Source: Bacillota bacterium | GTDB lineage: Bacteria; Bacillota; Clostridia; Oscillospirales; Ruminococcaceae | Direction of reading: 5' to 3' | Assembly (NCBI GenBank): GCA_023394255.1 | Contig: JAEXAZ010000143.1 | Location: forward strand, 1 to 10,414 | Length of the DNA: 10,414 bases | Part shown: piece by piece, positions 1 through 6,882 of the stretch | How positions within the stretch are numbered: the first letter of the stretch is position 1 | Layout of the letters: each line of letters begins with the position of its first letter | Made by a program: the position numbers and the translations under genes | Notes under the pieces: generated by a model | Told to the model about the DNA's origin: nothing | Databases searched by the model: none | Seen by the model: only the letters and a program-made list of their open reading frames with translations

Positions 1-5
1 GCGAG

Positions 6-13
6 AAGGAGGA
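6..13 (+). promoter_or_regulatory. Ribosome binding site of gcvPA
   Basis: An AAGGAGGA Shine-Dalgarno sequence sits 7 nt before the ATG at 21 and fixes that start. The 20 bases before the ATG contain no stop codon in any frame, so the end of the preceding gene (probably gcvH or gcvT, inferred from usual operon order) cannot be seen. Confidence 0.85.
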
Positions 14-20
14 CTCACCG

Positions 21-1334
21 ATGGGAAGTTATGTTCCCACAACGAAGGAGGAACGGCGGCAGATGCTCGACTTGATCGGGCTTGCGTCGATGGACGATTT
101 ATACGCCGCCGTTCCCGCCTCGATGAAGATTGACCGCGTGAACCTCCCGGACGGGAAGTCCGAACTGGAGGTGCGCGGGATGATGGAGGAAATCGCGGGC
201 AAAAACCGCGTCTTCCCGGTCATCTTCCGCGGCGCGGGGGCGTATGACCATTACATTCCGTCCATCGTGAAGTCGGTCGTTTCCAAGGAAACGTTCCTGA
301 CCGCCTATACGCCGTATCAGGCGGAGATTTCGCAGGGCATCCTGCAGTCCATTTTCGAGTTTCAGACGATGATCTGCGAGCTGACCGGCATGGACGCGGC
401 GAACGCATCCGTCTATGACGGCGCGTCGGCGGCGGCGGAGGCCGCCGCGATGTGCCGTGAACGCCGCCGCACGAAGACGCTCATCTCCGCCGCCGCGCAC
501 CCCATGGTCATCCGGACGGTGCAGACCTACTGCGAAGCTGCGGGAACCGAAGTTGTGCTTGTGCCCGCAAAAAACGGAAAGACCGACAGCGAGGCGCTGG
601 CATCCCTGCTGGACGATTCGTGCGCCTGCTTTTATCTGCAGCAGCCGAACTATTACGGCCTGATTGAGGACGCCGCCGCGCTTGGCGAACTGGTTCATCA
701 AAAGGGTGCCAAATACATTATGGGAAGTAACCCGATTGCCGCCGCCCTGCTGAAAACGCCCGCGGAATGCGGCGCGGATGTGGCGGTCGGCGAGGGCCAG
801 CCGCTTGGGATGCCGCTTTCGTTCGGCGGCCCGTATCTGGGCTTCATGGCCTGCACACAGGCAATGATGCGCAGGCTCCCGGGCCGCATTGTGGGGGAAA
901 CCACCGATGCGGACGGGGAACGCACGTTTGTTTTGACCTTGCAGGCGCGCGAGCAGCATATCCGCAGGGAGAAGGCCTCCTCCAATATCTGCTCCAACCA
1001 GGCGCTCTGCGCGCTGACCGCCTCGGTTTATCTGGCGGCGATGGGCGCGCGGGGGCTGCGCGAAGCCGCCTCCCAATGCTGCTCCAAGGCGCATTACGCA
1101 GCGTCCGCGCTGGAACAGGCGGGTTTCCCGCTTCGCTTTCAGGGGGACTTTTTCCACGAATTTGTAACCGAGTCCCCTGCGGATGCCGAAAAGGTGCTGG
1201 AAAAACTGGAAGCCTACGGGATTCTCGGCGGGCTGCCGGTGGAGGGCGGTATCCTCTGGTGCGTTACCGAAAAGAACACCAAGGCACAGATCGACCGGCT
1301 TGCCGGACTTCTCAAGGAGGTGAGCGGTCAATGA
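21..1334 (+). CDS. gcvPA: Glycine dehydrogenase (decarboxylating) subunit 1, GcvPA
   Basis: This is the N-terminal half of the P-protein of the cytoplasmic glycine cleavage system. With GcvPB it decarboxylates glycine and transfers the aminomethyl group to the lipoyl arm of H-protein. The 437-aa length is normal for the split subunit found in Bacillota; in proteobacteria both halves are fused in one chain of about 950 aa. The N-terminus (YVPTTKEERRQMLDLIG, residues 4-20) is the typical GcvPA opening. Further family stretches are TAYTPYQAEISQG (about 94-106), the YDGASAAAEA segment (about 132-141), and FGGPYLGFMA (about 268-277) followed by the RxPGRIVGET segment. The subunit has the aminotransferase-like fold but not the PLP lysine, which lies in GcvPB. 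The start at 21 has a well-placed AAGGAGGA. Its stop overlaps the gcvPB start as ATGA, which implies translational coupling. gcvT and gcvH are expected upstream but are not seen. Confidence 0.96.
   Translation: MGSYVPTTKEERRQMLDLIGLASMDDLYAAVPASMKIDRVNLPDGKSELEVRGMMEEIAGKNRVFPVIFRGAGAYDHYIPSIVKSVVSKETFLTAYTPYQAEISQGILQSIFEFQTMICELTGMDAANASVYDGASAAAEAAAMCRERRRTKTLISAAAHPMVIRTVQTYCEAAGTEVVLVPAKNGKTDSEALASLLDDSCACFYLQQPNYYGLIEDAAALGELVHQKGAKYIMGSNPIAAALLKTPAECGADVAVGEGQPLGMPLSFGGPYLGFMACTQAMMRRLPGRIVGETTDADGERTFVLTLQAREQHIRREKASSNICSNQALCALTASVYLAAMGARGLREAASQCCSKAHYAASALEQAGFPLRFQGDFFHEFVTESPADAEKVLEKLEAYGILGGLPVEGGILWCVTEKNTKAQIDRLAGLLKEVSGQ
1314..1320 (+). promoter_or_regulatory. gcvPB ribosome binding site inside the gcvPA 3' end
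   Basis: AAGGAGG lies 10 nt before the ATG at 1331, within the last codons of gcvPA. It decides the gcvPB start: the reading frame is open far upstream (from 767), but only this ATG has a Shine-Dalgarno sequence and gives the family's normal N-terminus. Confidence 0.8.
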
Positions 1335-2761
1335 ACCTGCTTTTTGAAATCAGCCGGGAAGGGCACGGCTGTTCGATTCTTCCCCCCTGCGACGTGCCGG
1401 TGACGTCCCTGCCGGAAACCGAGCAGCGCAAAAAGGAACTGCGCCTGCCGCAGCTGGCGGAGGTGGACATCAGCCGCCACTATTCCGCGCTTGAACGGCG
1501 CGCGCACGGGGTCAACAACGGGTTTTATCCGCTTGGCTCCTGCACAATGAAATATAACCCCAAAATCAACGAGGAAATGGCGGCTCTTTCCGGTTTTGCG
1601 GGAATCCACCCGCTCCAGCCCGCACATACTGTGCAAGGGTGCCTGGAGGTGCTTGCCACCGCCGAACAGTACCTTTGTGAAATCACAGGTATGGACGCTA
1701 TGACATTTCAGCCGGCGGCAGGCGCACACGGGGAATTTACCGGGCTGCTGCTGATCAAGGCCTATCATCAGTCACGCGGCGATACCGGTCGGACGAAAAT
1801 CATCGTACCGGACGCGGCGCACGGCACCAACCCCGCTTCGGCGGCAATGGTAGGCTTCACGGTGGTCAACGTCCCGTCCAATGATAAAGGCTGTGTGGAT
1901 CTGGAGAAGCTCCGCGCGGCTGTCGGCCCGGACACCGCGGGCCTGATGCTCACGAACCCCAATACCGTAGGGATCTTCGATGAAGCGATTCTGGAGATTA
2001 CAAAAATCATTCATGACGCCGGGGGGCTCAACTACTATGACGGCGCGAACCTGAACGCGGTCATGGGAGTGGTCCGGCCGGGCGACATGGGGTTTGACGT
2101 GATCCATCTTAACCTGCACAAGACCTTCTCCACGCCGCATGGCGGCGGCGGGCCCGGCTCCGGCCCGGTCGGCTGCAAACAGCTGCTGGCGGACTTCCTG
2201 CCCCTCTATCACGCGGAAAAGGCTGGTGAAGGCTATGCGTTCGTACAGCCCGCGCAGTCTGTGGGCAGCGTGAAAGCCTTTTACGGCAACTTCCTTGTGG
2301 TGGTGCGCGCGCTGGCCTATCTGTTTACGCTGGGCGGCGACGGCGTGCGAGAGGCGGCACAAAACGCCGTCCTGAACGCCAATTATCTCAGGGAGAAGCT
2401 GAAAGGCACCTATGAGGTGGCCTTCGACGGCATCTGTATGCACGAGTTTGTGCTGACGCTCGAAAAGCTCAAAAAGGAGCGGGGCGTTTCTGCGCTGGAT
2501 GTTGCCAAGACGTTGCTTGACCATGGAATCCATCCGCCGACGATGTATTTCCCGCTGATTGTGCACGAAGCGCTGATGGTGGAACCCACCGAAACCGAAT
2601 CCAGGGAGACGCTGGACGCGGCTGCGGAAATCTTCCGCAGTGTTTATGAGCAGGCGCTGCGCGACCCGCAGTCGCTGCATGACGCCCCGACGACCGCGCC
2701 GGTGCGCCGTCCGGACGAAGTGGCGGCCGCACGCAATCCGCGCCTGCGCTATCCATTTTAA
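1331..2761 (+). CDS. gcvPB: Glycine dehydrogenase (decarboxylating) subunit 2, GcvPB
   Basis: This is the catalytic, PLP-carrying half of the glycine cleavage P-protein and forms a complex with GcvPA. It is 476 aa, close to the usual 475-490. The conserved YPLGSCTMKYNPK block is at about residues 66-78. DAAHGTNPASAAM at about 161-173 and LMLTNPNTVGIFD follow. The Schiff-base lysine is K264, in HLNLHKTFSTPHGGGGPGSGP, with the glycine-rich loop directly after it. The HEFVLTL and PPTMYFPLIVHEALMVEPTE segments near the C-terminus are also typical of the family. The gene starts by ATGA overlap with gcvPA, so the two subunits are probably made in equal amounts. The frame stays open upstream to 767, but that extension runs through gcvPA in another frame and does not look like protein. 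The order gcvPA-gcvPB-lplA-lpdA makes this a single operon for the P- and L-proteins plus lipoate attachment. Confidence 0.97.
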   Translation: MNLLFEISREGHGCSILPPCDVPVTSLPETEQRKKELRLPQLAEVDISRHYSALERRAHGVNNGFYPLGSCTMKYNPKINEEMAALSGFAGIHPLQPAHTVQGCLEVLATAEQYLCEITGMDAMTFQPAAGAHGEFTGLLLIKAYHQSRGDTGRTKIIVPDAAHGTNPASAAMVGFTVVNVPSNDKGCVDLEKLRAAVGPDTAGLMLTNPNTVGIFDEAILEITKIIHDAGGLNYYDGANLNAVMGVVRPGDMGFDVIHLNLHKTFSTPHGGGGPGSGPVGCKQLLADFLPLYHAEKAGEGYAFVQPAQSVGSVKAFYGNFLVVVRALAYLFTLGGDGVREAAQNAVLNANYLREKLKGTYEVAFDGICMHEFVLTLEKLKKERGVSALDVAKTLLDHGIHPPTMYFPLIVHEALMVEPTETESRETLDAAAEIFRSVYEQALRDPQSLHDAPTTAPVRRPDEVAAARNPRLRYPF

Positions 2762-2766
2762 CAGGG

Positions 2767-2794
2767 ATGCCGCCCTGCCCCGGCGGGGCGGCAT
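2767..2794 (+). other. Strong hairpin in the gcvPB-lplA gap
   Basis: The 28 bases starting six after the gcvPB stop fold into an 11-bp stem (ATGCCGCCCTG against CGGGGCGGCAT, including one T-G pair) around a CCCCGG loop. No T-run follows: the next bases are GCCGATTACAGG, leading into the lplA Shine-Dalgarno sequence. It is therefore not a classical intrinsic terminator. Likely roles are protecting the upstream gcvPA-gcvPB mRNA from 3' exonucleases, marking an RNA-processing site, or lowering lplA expression. The fold is seen in the sequence; the role is inferred. Confidence 0.7.
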
Positions 2795-2815
2795 GCCGAT
2801 TACAGGAGGACTTTC

Positions 2816-3808
2816 ATGATCGACCATATCCGCACCGTAACCGCCCCCGGCGCCTACCCCTATCGAAACCTTGCGCTGGAAGCCTGCCTGCTGGAACAGG
2901 TGGAGCCGGGGGAATGTATCCTTTATCTCTGGCAGAACCGCCGCACGGTGGTGGTCGGGAGGAACCAGAACTGCTGGCAGGAATGCCGGGTGGAAGCGCT
3001 TGAGGCCGACGGGGGCTTTGTGGTGCGCAGGCTGTCCGGCGGCGGCGCGGTATTCCACGATCTGGGGAACCTGAACTTTACGTTTCTGGTGCGGCAGGAG
3101 GACTATGATGTCGGCAGGCAGCTCGATGTCATTCTGAAAGCCGTGCAGAGTTTCGGAATTCCCGCGGAAAAATCCGGCCGCAACGACCTGACCGCGCAGG
3201 GCCGCAAATTTTCCGGAAACGCCTTTTACCGTTCGGGGGGGCACTGCTATCATCACGGTACCCTGCTGATTCAGGTCAACCGGGAAGAACTGTCCAAATA
3301 TCTGAATGTTTCCGCCGCAAAGCTCCAGTCCAAGGGGGTCGCGTCGGTACAGTCCCGCGTCGCCAACCTGACGGAATTCTGCCCGGGAATAACGCTCGCC
3401 AGGATGCAAAAGGCTCTGATTCAGGCTTTCGGGGAGGTCTATGGTCTCGAACCTTCGGAACTGCCGCCGGAAAGGATTCCCGAAGACCGCCTGCTGGAGT
3501 GGGAAAATAAATTTTCCTCGCAGGAGTGGATTTTCGGCCGGACGATTCCGTTTACCGCCGAGTTTTCCGAACGGTTCGGCTGGGGAGACGTTGTTTTGCG
3601 CCTTCAGGTAAAAAGCGGAAAAGTAGTTCAGGCCGCCGCCTTCTCCGACGCGATGGAGGAGCGGTTTATCTCCGCTTTGCCCGCGGCGCTGGAGGGCGCG
3701 GAGTTTTCATCAAAAGCCATGCGGGAGGCTGTCCTGCGGCTCGGCGCTTCAGGAGCGCCAGGCGGGCAGATGGCGGAGGATATCGCGTCGCTGCTGCGTG
3801 AAATTTAA
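2816..3808 (+). CDS. lplA: Lipoate-protein ligase A
   Basis: This enzyme activates free lipoate with ATP to lipoyl-AMP and transfers it to a lysine of lipoyl-domain proteins; next to gcvP the natural acceptor is the H-protein GcvH. At 330 aa it has the size of full-length LplA (the E. coli enzyme is about 338 aa), so both the catalytic domain and the C-terminal accessory domain should be present. The signature RRLSGGGAVFHDLGNLNFTF is at about residues 71-90. GRNDLTAQGRKFSGNA is at about 121-136, with K131 as the expected lipoyl-AMP-binding lysine, and HHGTLLIQVN follows near 146. The ATG at 2816 has AGGAGGA five nt upstream. The stop overlaps the Shine-Dalgarno sequence of lpdA, so the two genes are co-translated from one message. 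No lipA or lipB is in the window, so the gene fits lipoate scavenging rather than synthesis; that last point is inference. Confidence 0.95.
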   Translation: MIDHIRTVTAPGAYPYRNLALEACLLEQVEPGECILYLWQNRRTVVVGRNQNCWQECRVEALEADGGFVVRRLSGGGAVFHDLGNLNFTFLVRQEDYDVGRQLDVILKAVQSFGIPAEKSGRNDLTAQGRKFSGNAFYRSGGHCYHHGTLLIQVNREELSKYLNVSAAKLQSKGVASVQSRVANLTEFCPGITLARMQKALIQAFGEVYGLEPSELPPERIPEDRLLEWENKFSSQEWIFGRTIPFTAEFSERFGWGDVVLRLQVKSGKVVQAAAFSDAMEERFISALPAALEGAEFSSKAMREAVLRLGASGAPGGQMAEDIASLLREI

Positions 3809-3819
3809 GGAGGGGAATA

Positions 3820-5205
3820 ATGGCTGATTACCAACTGATTATCATCGGCACGGGGCCGGGCGGTTACACGGCGGCAATCAGGGCGGCGCAGCTCGGCATG
3901 CGGGTTGCGCTGGTTGAAAACCGCGAGCTGGGAGGGACCTGCCTGAACCGCGGCTGTATTCCCACCAAAACCTTTCTGCATACGGCAAACCTGCTGCGGG
4001 AATTGAACCGGTGCGGCACGTTTGGTATCCACGTCGACGGAGCAACCGTGGACATGGAACGGATGTATGCCCGCAAGGACGAAGTGGTCGCGCAGCTTCG
4101 CGGCGGAATCGAAGCGCTGCTGAAAGCGAACAGGGTTGAGCTGGTTCACGGTACGGCCCTGATTTCCGGCCAGGGGACGGTTTCCGTAGAAGGCAGGAGG
4201 CTGACTGCGGACCATCTGCTGATCGCGGTCGGTTCCAAACCGGCCCGGCTGCCGATACAGGGGCTGGACCTTCCGGGGGTTGTGACCAGCGACGGGCTCC
4301 TTGCGGACGCGGGGACCCCTGTCCGCCGGCTGACCATTATCGGCGGCGGCGTCATCGGCGTCGAGTTTGCCACAATTTTTCAGGCGCTCGGCTGTGAGGT
4401 CACGATTCTTGAGGCGATGGAACGGATTCTGCCCGGCATGGACCGGGAGATTTCCCAGAACCTCACGATAATTCTGAAAAAACGCGGCGTCAAAATCGTA
4501 ACCGGCGCGCGCGTGCAGGAGGTTACCAAGGCGGGTCCCCTCTGCTGCACTTATACGGTGAAAGAGGCTCGGCAGACGGTTGAAGCAGACAGGGTGCTGG
4601 TCAGCATCGGCCGCGCCGCCAATACGGAACACCTGCTCGACGGGGTCGACCTGCATCTGGACCGGGGCGAAATCCCCGTGGACGCCAACTTCGAAACCTG
4701 CGTGCAAGGGATTTATGCCGTGGGGGATGTAATCAAAGGCGGTGTCCGGCTGGCTCATGCCGCAACCGCGCAGGGGCTTGCCGCCGTTGCGCATATGTGC
4801 GGCCAGGCGCCGTCCGCCGATCTCTCCATTGTGCCCGCCTGTATCTATACCGACCCGGAAATTGCCTGCGCCGGAATGACTGCGGAGGAAGCAAAAGCGG
4901 CAGGCATCCCCGTGAAAACCGGGAAGTTCCTGATGTCCGCAAATGGGAAATCAATGATCGAACTTGCGGACAGGGGCTTTGTTAAACTTGTCTGCCATGC
5001 CCAGACAGGCGTGCTTTTAGGCGCGCAGCTGATGTGCAGCCGCGCTACCGACCTGATTGCGGGCGTTTCCGCCGCGATTGTCAACGGGATGACCGCCGAA
5101 CAGCTTGCGTCGGCGATCTATCCGCATCCCACCTTCAGCGAAGCAATTTGGGAAGCGGCGGAAGACCTCGACGGCCGGGCGGTCCATGTAGCGCCCAAAC
5201 GTTAA
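3820..5205 (+). CDS. lpdA: Dihydrolipoyl dehydrogenase (L-protein of glycine cleavage)
   Basis: This FAD-dependent disulfide oxidoreductase reoxidises the dihydrolipoyl arm of H-protein and reduces NAD+. It is 461 aa and acts in the cytoplasm, probably as a homodimer. The FAD-binding GTGPGG is at residues 10-15. The redox disulfide pair is C41 and C46 in GGTCLNRGCIPTK. The NAD-binding GGGVIG is at 175-180, with E198 at the end of the next strand, which points to NAD rather than NADP. GIYAVGDV in the C-terminal part is the second FAD motif. The active-site pair of the dimer interface is H436 and E441 in HPTFSE. There is no N-terminal lipoyl domain, which some clostridial versions carry. AAGGAGGGG overlaps the lplA stop and ends 4 nt before the ATG. 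No pyruvate dehydrogenase or other 2-oxoacid dehydrogenase gene is adjacent, so a dedicated glycine cleavage role is the best reading. A strong terminator follows. Confidence 0.96.
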   Translation: MADYQLIIIGTGPGGYTAAIRAAQLGMRVALVENRELGGTCLNRGCIPTKTFLHTANLLRELNRCGTFGIHVDGATVDMERMYARKDEVVAQLRGGIEALLKANRVELVHGTALISGQGTVSVEGRRLTADHLLIAVGSKPARLPIQGLDLPGVVTSDGLLADAGTPVRRLTIIGGGVIGVEFATIFQALGCEVTILEAMERILPGMDREISQNLTIILKKRGVKIVTGARVQEVTKAGPLCCTYTVKEARQTVEADRVLVSIGRAANTEHLLDGVDLHLDRGEIPVDANFETCVQGIYAVGDVIKGGVRLAHAATAQGLAAVAHMCGQAPSADLSIVPACIYTDPEIACAGMTAEEAKAAGIPVKTGKFLMSANGKSMIELADRGFVKLVCHAQTGVLLGAQLMCSRATDLIAGVSAAIVNGMTAEQLASAIYPHPTFSEAIWEAAEDLDGRAVHVAPKR

Positions 5206-5218
5206 GACGAATCCTATG

Positions 5219-5252
5219 AGCGCCCGTCTGTGACACAGACGGGCGCTCTTTG
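5219..5252 (+). terminator. Intrinsic terminator of the glycine cleavage operon
   Basis: A perfect 13-bp stem (AGCGCCCGTCTGT at 5219-5231 against ACAGACGGGCGCT at 5235-5247) with a three-base loop begins 13 nt after the lpdA stop and is followed by CTTTGT. The T-tract is short, but the stem is very strong and lies at the end of an operon just before a new promoter. Confidence 0.88.
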
Positions 5253-5275
5253 TCTGTGGAAATCTTATACTCAAA

Positions 5276-5305
5276 TTGTGGAGGGGGCGAAAAATGTGAT
5301 ATAAT
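5276..5305 (+). promoter_or_regulatory. Extended -10 promoter for the two-component operon
   Basis: A perfect TATAAT at 5300-5305 is preceded by TGA at 5297-5299, which makes a TGnTATAAT extended -10. A weak -35, TTGTGG at 5276-5281, lies 18 bp upstream. Transcription would start near 5312, giving a leader of about 50 nt before the kinase ATG at 5360. It sits directly after the terminator at 5219-5252, so the kinase-regulator pair should be transcribed independently of the gcv genes. A housekeeping sigma-A promoter is inferred. Confidence 0.72.
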
Positions 5306-5359
5306 GAAACCATATCCCCCAAAACAGGAATTTTCAGAGGATAAAGGAGCGTTTTATCG

Positions 5360-6868
5360 ATGAAAATACTGCGACCGAACAGGCACTTTTTCAGAGATTG
5401 GTGGCTATCCGTTTCCATTCGCAGAAAGATGCTCTTTTTTATAGGGCTTGTCATTTTTATGGTGCTGTTTATCACCTTTTCCTGTATCGGCATGCTCAAT
5501 ATTTATCTGCGGGATTTCAATATTGTTCTGGGGGACAGCTATTCGGTCAACGCCGCGCTGATCAGCTTTGAAAGAGAGCAGGAGGCATACAGGGTATACG
5601 CGAATGACAGAAGCGACGACCTGTACGCCGGCTATGAGGCGGCCCGGAAGGCGGCGAAGGAGGATATATCCCATCTGCGCTTCAGCTATCGGGATACCGG
5701 CATCAGCCGTTACCTGCTGACCCAGGCCATCCGCATCTCCCATGAGGCCTATATGAGCCGCTGCGACAAATCGCTGAGCCGGCCGCAGGAAAGCGATACA
5801 TTCATCAAAGAATATTACACTACGTTAAAGACAGGAAGCTATATTGACAGCTATATGAAACAGCTGATGCAGACAACTCTGGCGGAAGGCAATGAAGATT
5901 ATTATAATAAGGTGCGGGTATTCCGCATCCTGCCTTTTCTGGCCATTGTCATGGCCGCGGTTATTATTTTGTTTGCAATCGTGCTGTGCAGCATCACTGT
6001 CCAGCACATTATCAATCCCGTGCTCAAGCTTGCGGACGCTTCGCGGGAAATTGCCGTCAATAATCTGTCAGGCCCGGATGTCCAGGTATCCAACCGCGAT
6101 GAAATCGGGGAGCTGGTTACTGTTTTCAACGTCATGAAACGCGCGACCGCACATTCGATCGCCACTTTGCAGGAAAAGAGTGAGATGGAAAACCGCCTTC
6201 ATCAGGAAGAACTGGCGCGCATCAATACGGAAAAGATGCTCAAGACCATGCAGATGTCCCTGCTGCAAAGCCAGATCAACCCGCATTTCCTGTTTAATAC
6301 GCTGAATACCATTTCGCGCACGGCGAAGATCGAATCCGCGCGCAATACCGAGGAACTCATTCTGCGGCTGGCCAACCTGTTCCGCTACAACCTGCAGACG
6401 GCAAGCGAGCGGGTTCCGCTGACCCGGGAGCTCAACATCATCCGGGACTATATTTATATTCAGCACATGCGGTTCGGGGCGCACATCGTTTTTGAGATTG
6501 ACTGCCGCGTCAATTCGGACGAGATCATGGTCCCGACCTTTACGCTGCAGCCGCTGGTGGAAAACGCGGTCATTCATGGCGTGGCCCCCAGGGAAGGCGG
6601 CGGCCAGATACGCATCCGGATCAAAGAACGCCGCGGCGAAGTGACGCTTTCGGTCACGGACAGCGGCGGCGGCATGCTCCCCGGCCGCCTGCGGGATCTG
6701 CTGGATGATACGGCGCAGCATAAGGGGCACTTGTCGGGAATTGGGCTTGGAAACGTGAAGACACGCATGGAGCTGCTCTATCCGCGCAGCAGGTTCCGTA
6801 TCTTCAGCCGGGTGGGGCTTGGAACGGCGGTCCGCATCACACTTCCGGCCGGCCGGGAAGAACAGTAA
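5360..6868 (+). CDS. Membrane sensor histidine kinase, LytS/YesM type
   Basis: This is a 502-aa kinase that should autophosphorylate and pass phosphate to the regulator encoded next to it. A basic N-terminus is followed by TM1 (about residues 24-47), an extracytoplasmic region of about 140 residues (about 48-189), TM2 (about 190-214), a HAMP linker (about 214-266, with the NRDEIGEL motif), a helical coiled-coil stretch (about 262-300), the His_kinase domain with phospho-acceptor H309 in QSQINPHFLFNTLN, and a C-terminal ATPase domain. The N-box is LQPLVENAVIHG (about 396-407, key N402), the G1 box is DSGGGM (from D434), and the G2 box is GIGLGNVKTRMELLY (from about 460). This architecture is that of YesM-like kinases, which usually work with AraC-type regulators to control uptake of small molecules. 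The extracytoplasmic part is mostly helical and polar, and I do not recognise it as a Cache or dCache domain. The start has AAAGGAG 10 nt upstream. The stop lies 14 nt before the next gene. Confidence 0.93.
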   Translation: MKILRPNRHFFRDWWLSVSIRRKMLFFIGLVIFMVLFITFSCIGMLNIYLRDFNIVLGDSYSVNAALISFEREQEAYRVYANDRSDDLYAGYEAARKAAKEDISHLRFSYRDTGISRYLLTQAIRISHEAYMSRCDKSLSRPQESDTFIKEYYTTLKTGSYIDSYMKQLMQTTLAEGNEDYYNKVRVFRILPFLAIVMAAVIILFAIVLCSITVQHIINPVLKLADASREIAVNNLSGPDVQVSNRDEIGELVTVFNVMKRATAHSIATLQEKSEMENRLHQEELARINTEKMLKTMQMSLLQSQINPHFLFNTLNTISRTAKIESARNTEELILRLANLFRYNLQTASERVPLTRELNIIRDYIYIQHMRFGAHIVFEIDCRVNSDEIMVPTFTLQPLVENAVIHGVAPREGGGQIRIRIKERRGEVTLSVTDSGGGMLPGRLRDLLDDTAQHKGHLSGIGLGNVKTRMELLYPRSRFRIFSRVGLGTAVRITLPAGREEQ

Positions 6869-6882
6869 GAGGAGGGGCGCAA

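Noticed and set aside
1..20. Glycine riboswitch upstream of the gcv genes
   Set aside because: Only 20 bases precede gcvPA, and these contain a ribosome binding site. Any riboswitch would lie before gcvT, outside the window.
767..1330. Upstream extension of the gcvPB frame
   Set aside because: The frame stays open by chance through gcvPA. The family N-terminus, the Shine-Dalgarno sequence and the ATGA overlap all support 1331.
99..1331. 410-codon open frame on the minus strand opposite gcvPA
   Set aside because: Fully antisense to gcvPA, with Arg/Gly/His-rich low-quality translation; a compositional shadow.
1772..3409. 545-codon open frame on the minus strand across gcvPB and lplA
   Set aside because: It runs antisense to two clearly recognised genes. 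Its translation is rich in Arg, His and Gly with no recognisable motif, and open antisense frames are common in GC-rich coding sequence.
3805..4794. 329-codon minus-strand open frame opposite lpdA
   Set aside because: lpdA has all catalytic motifs in the plus frame; the antisense frame shows none.
5206..5359. Small gene between lpdA and the kinase
   Set aside because: The gap is accounted for by the terminator, promoter and leader; I noticed no small ORF with a ribosome binding site apart from the kinase start.
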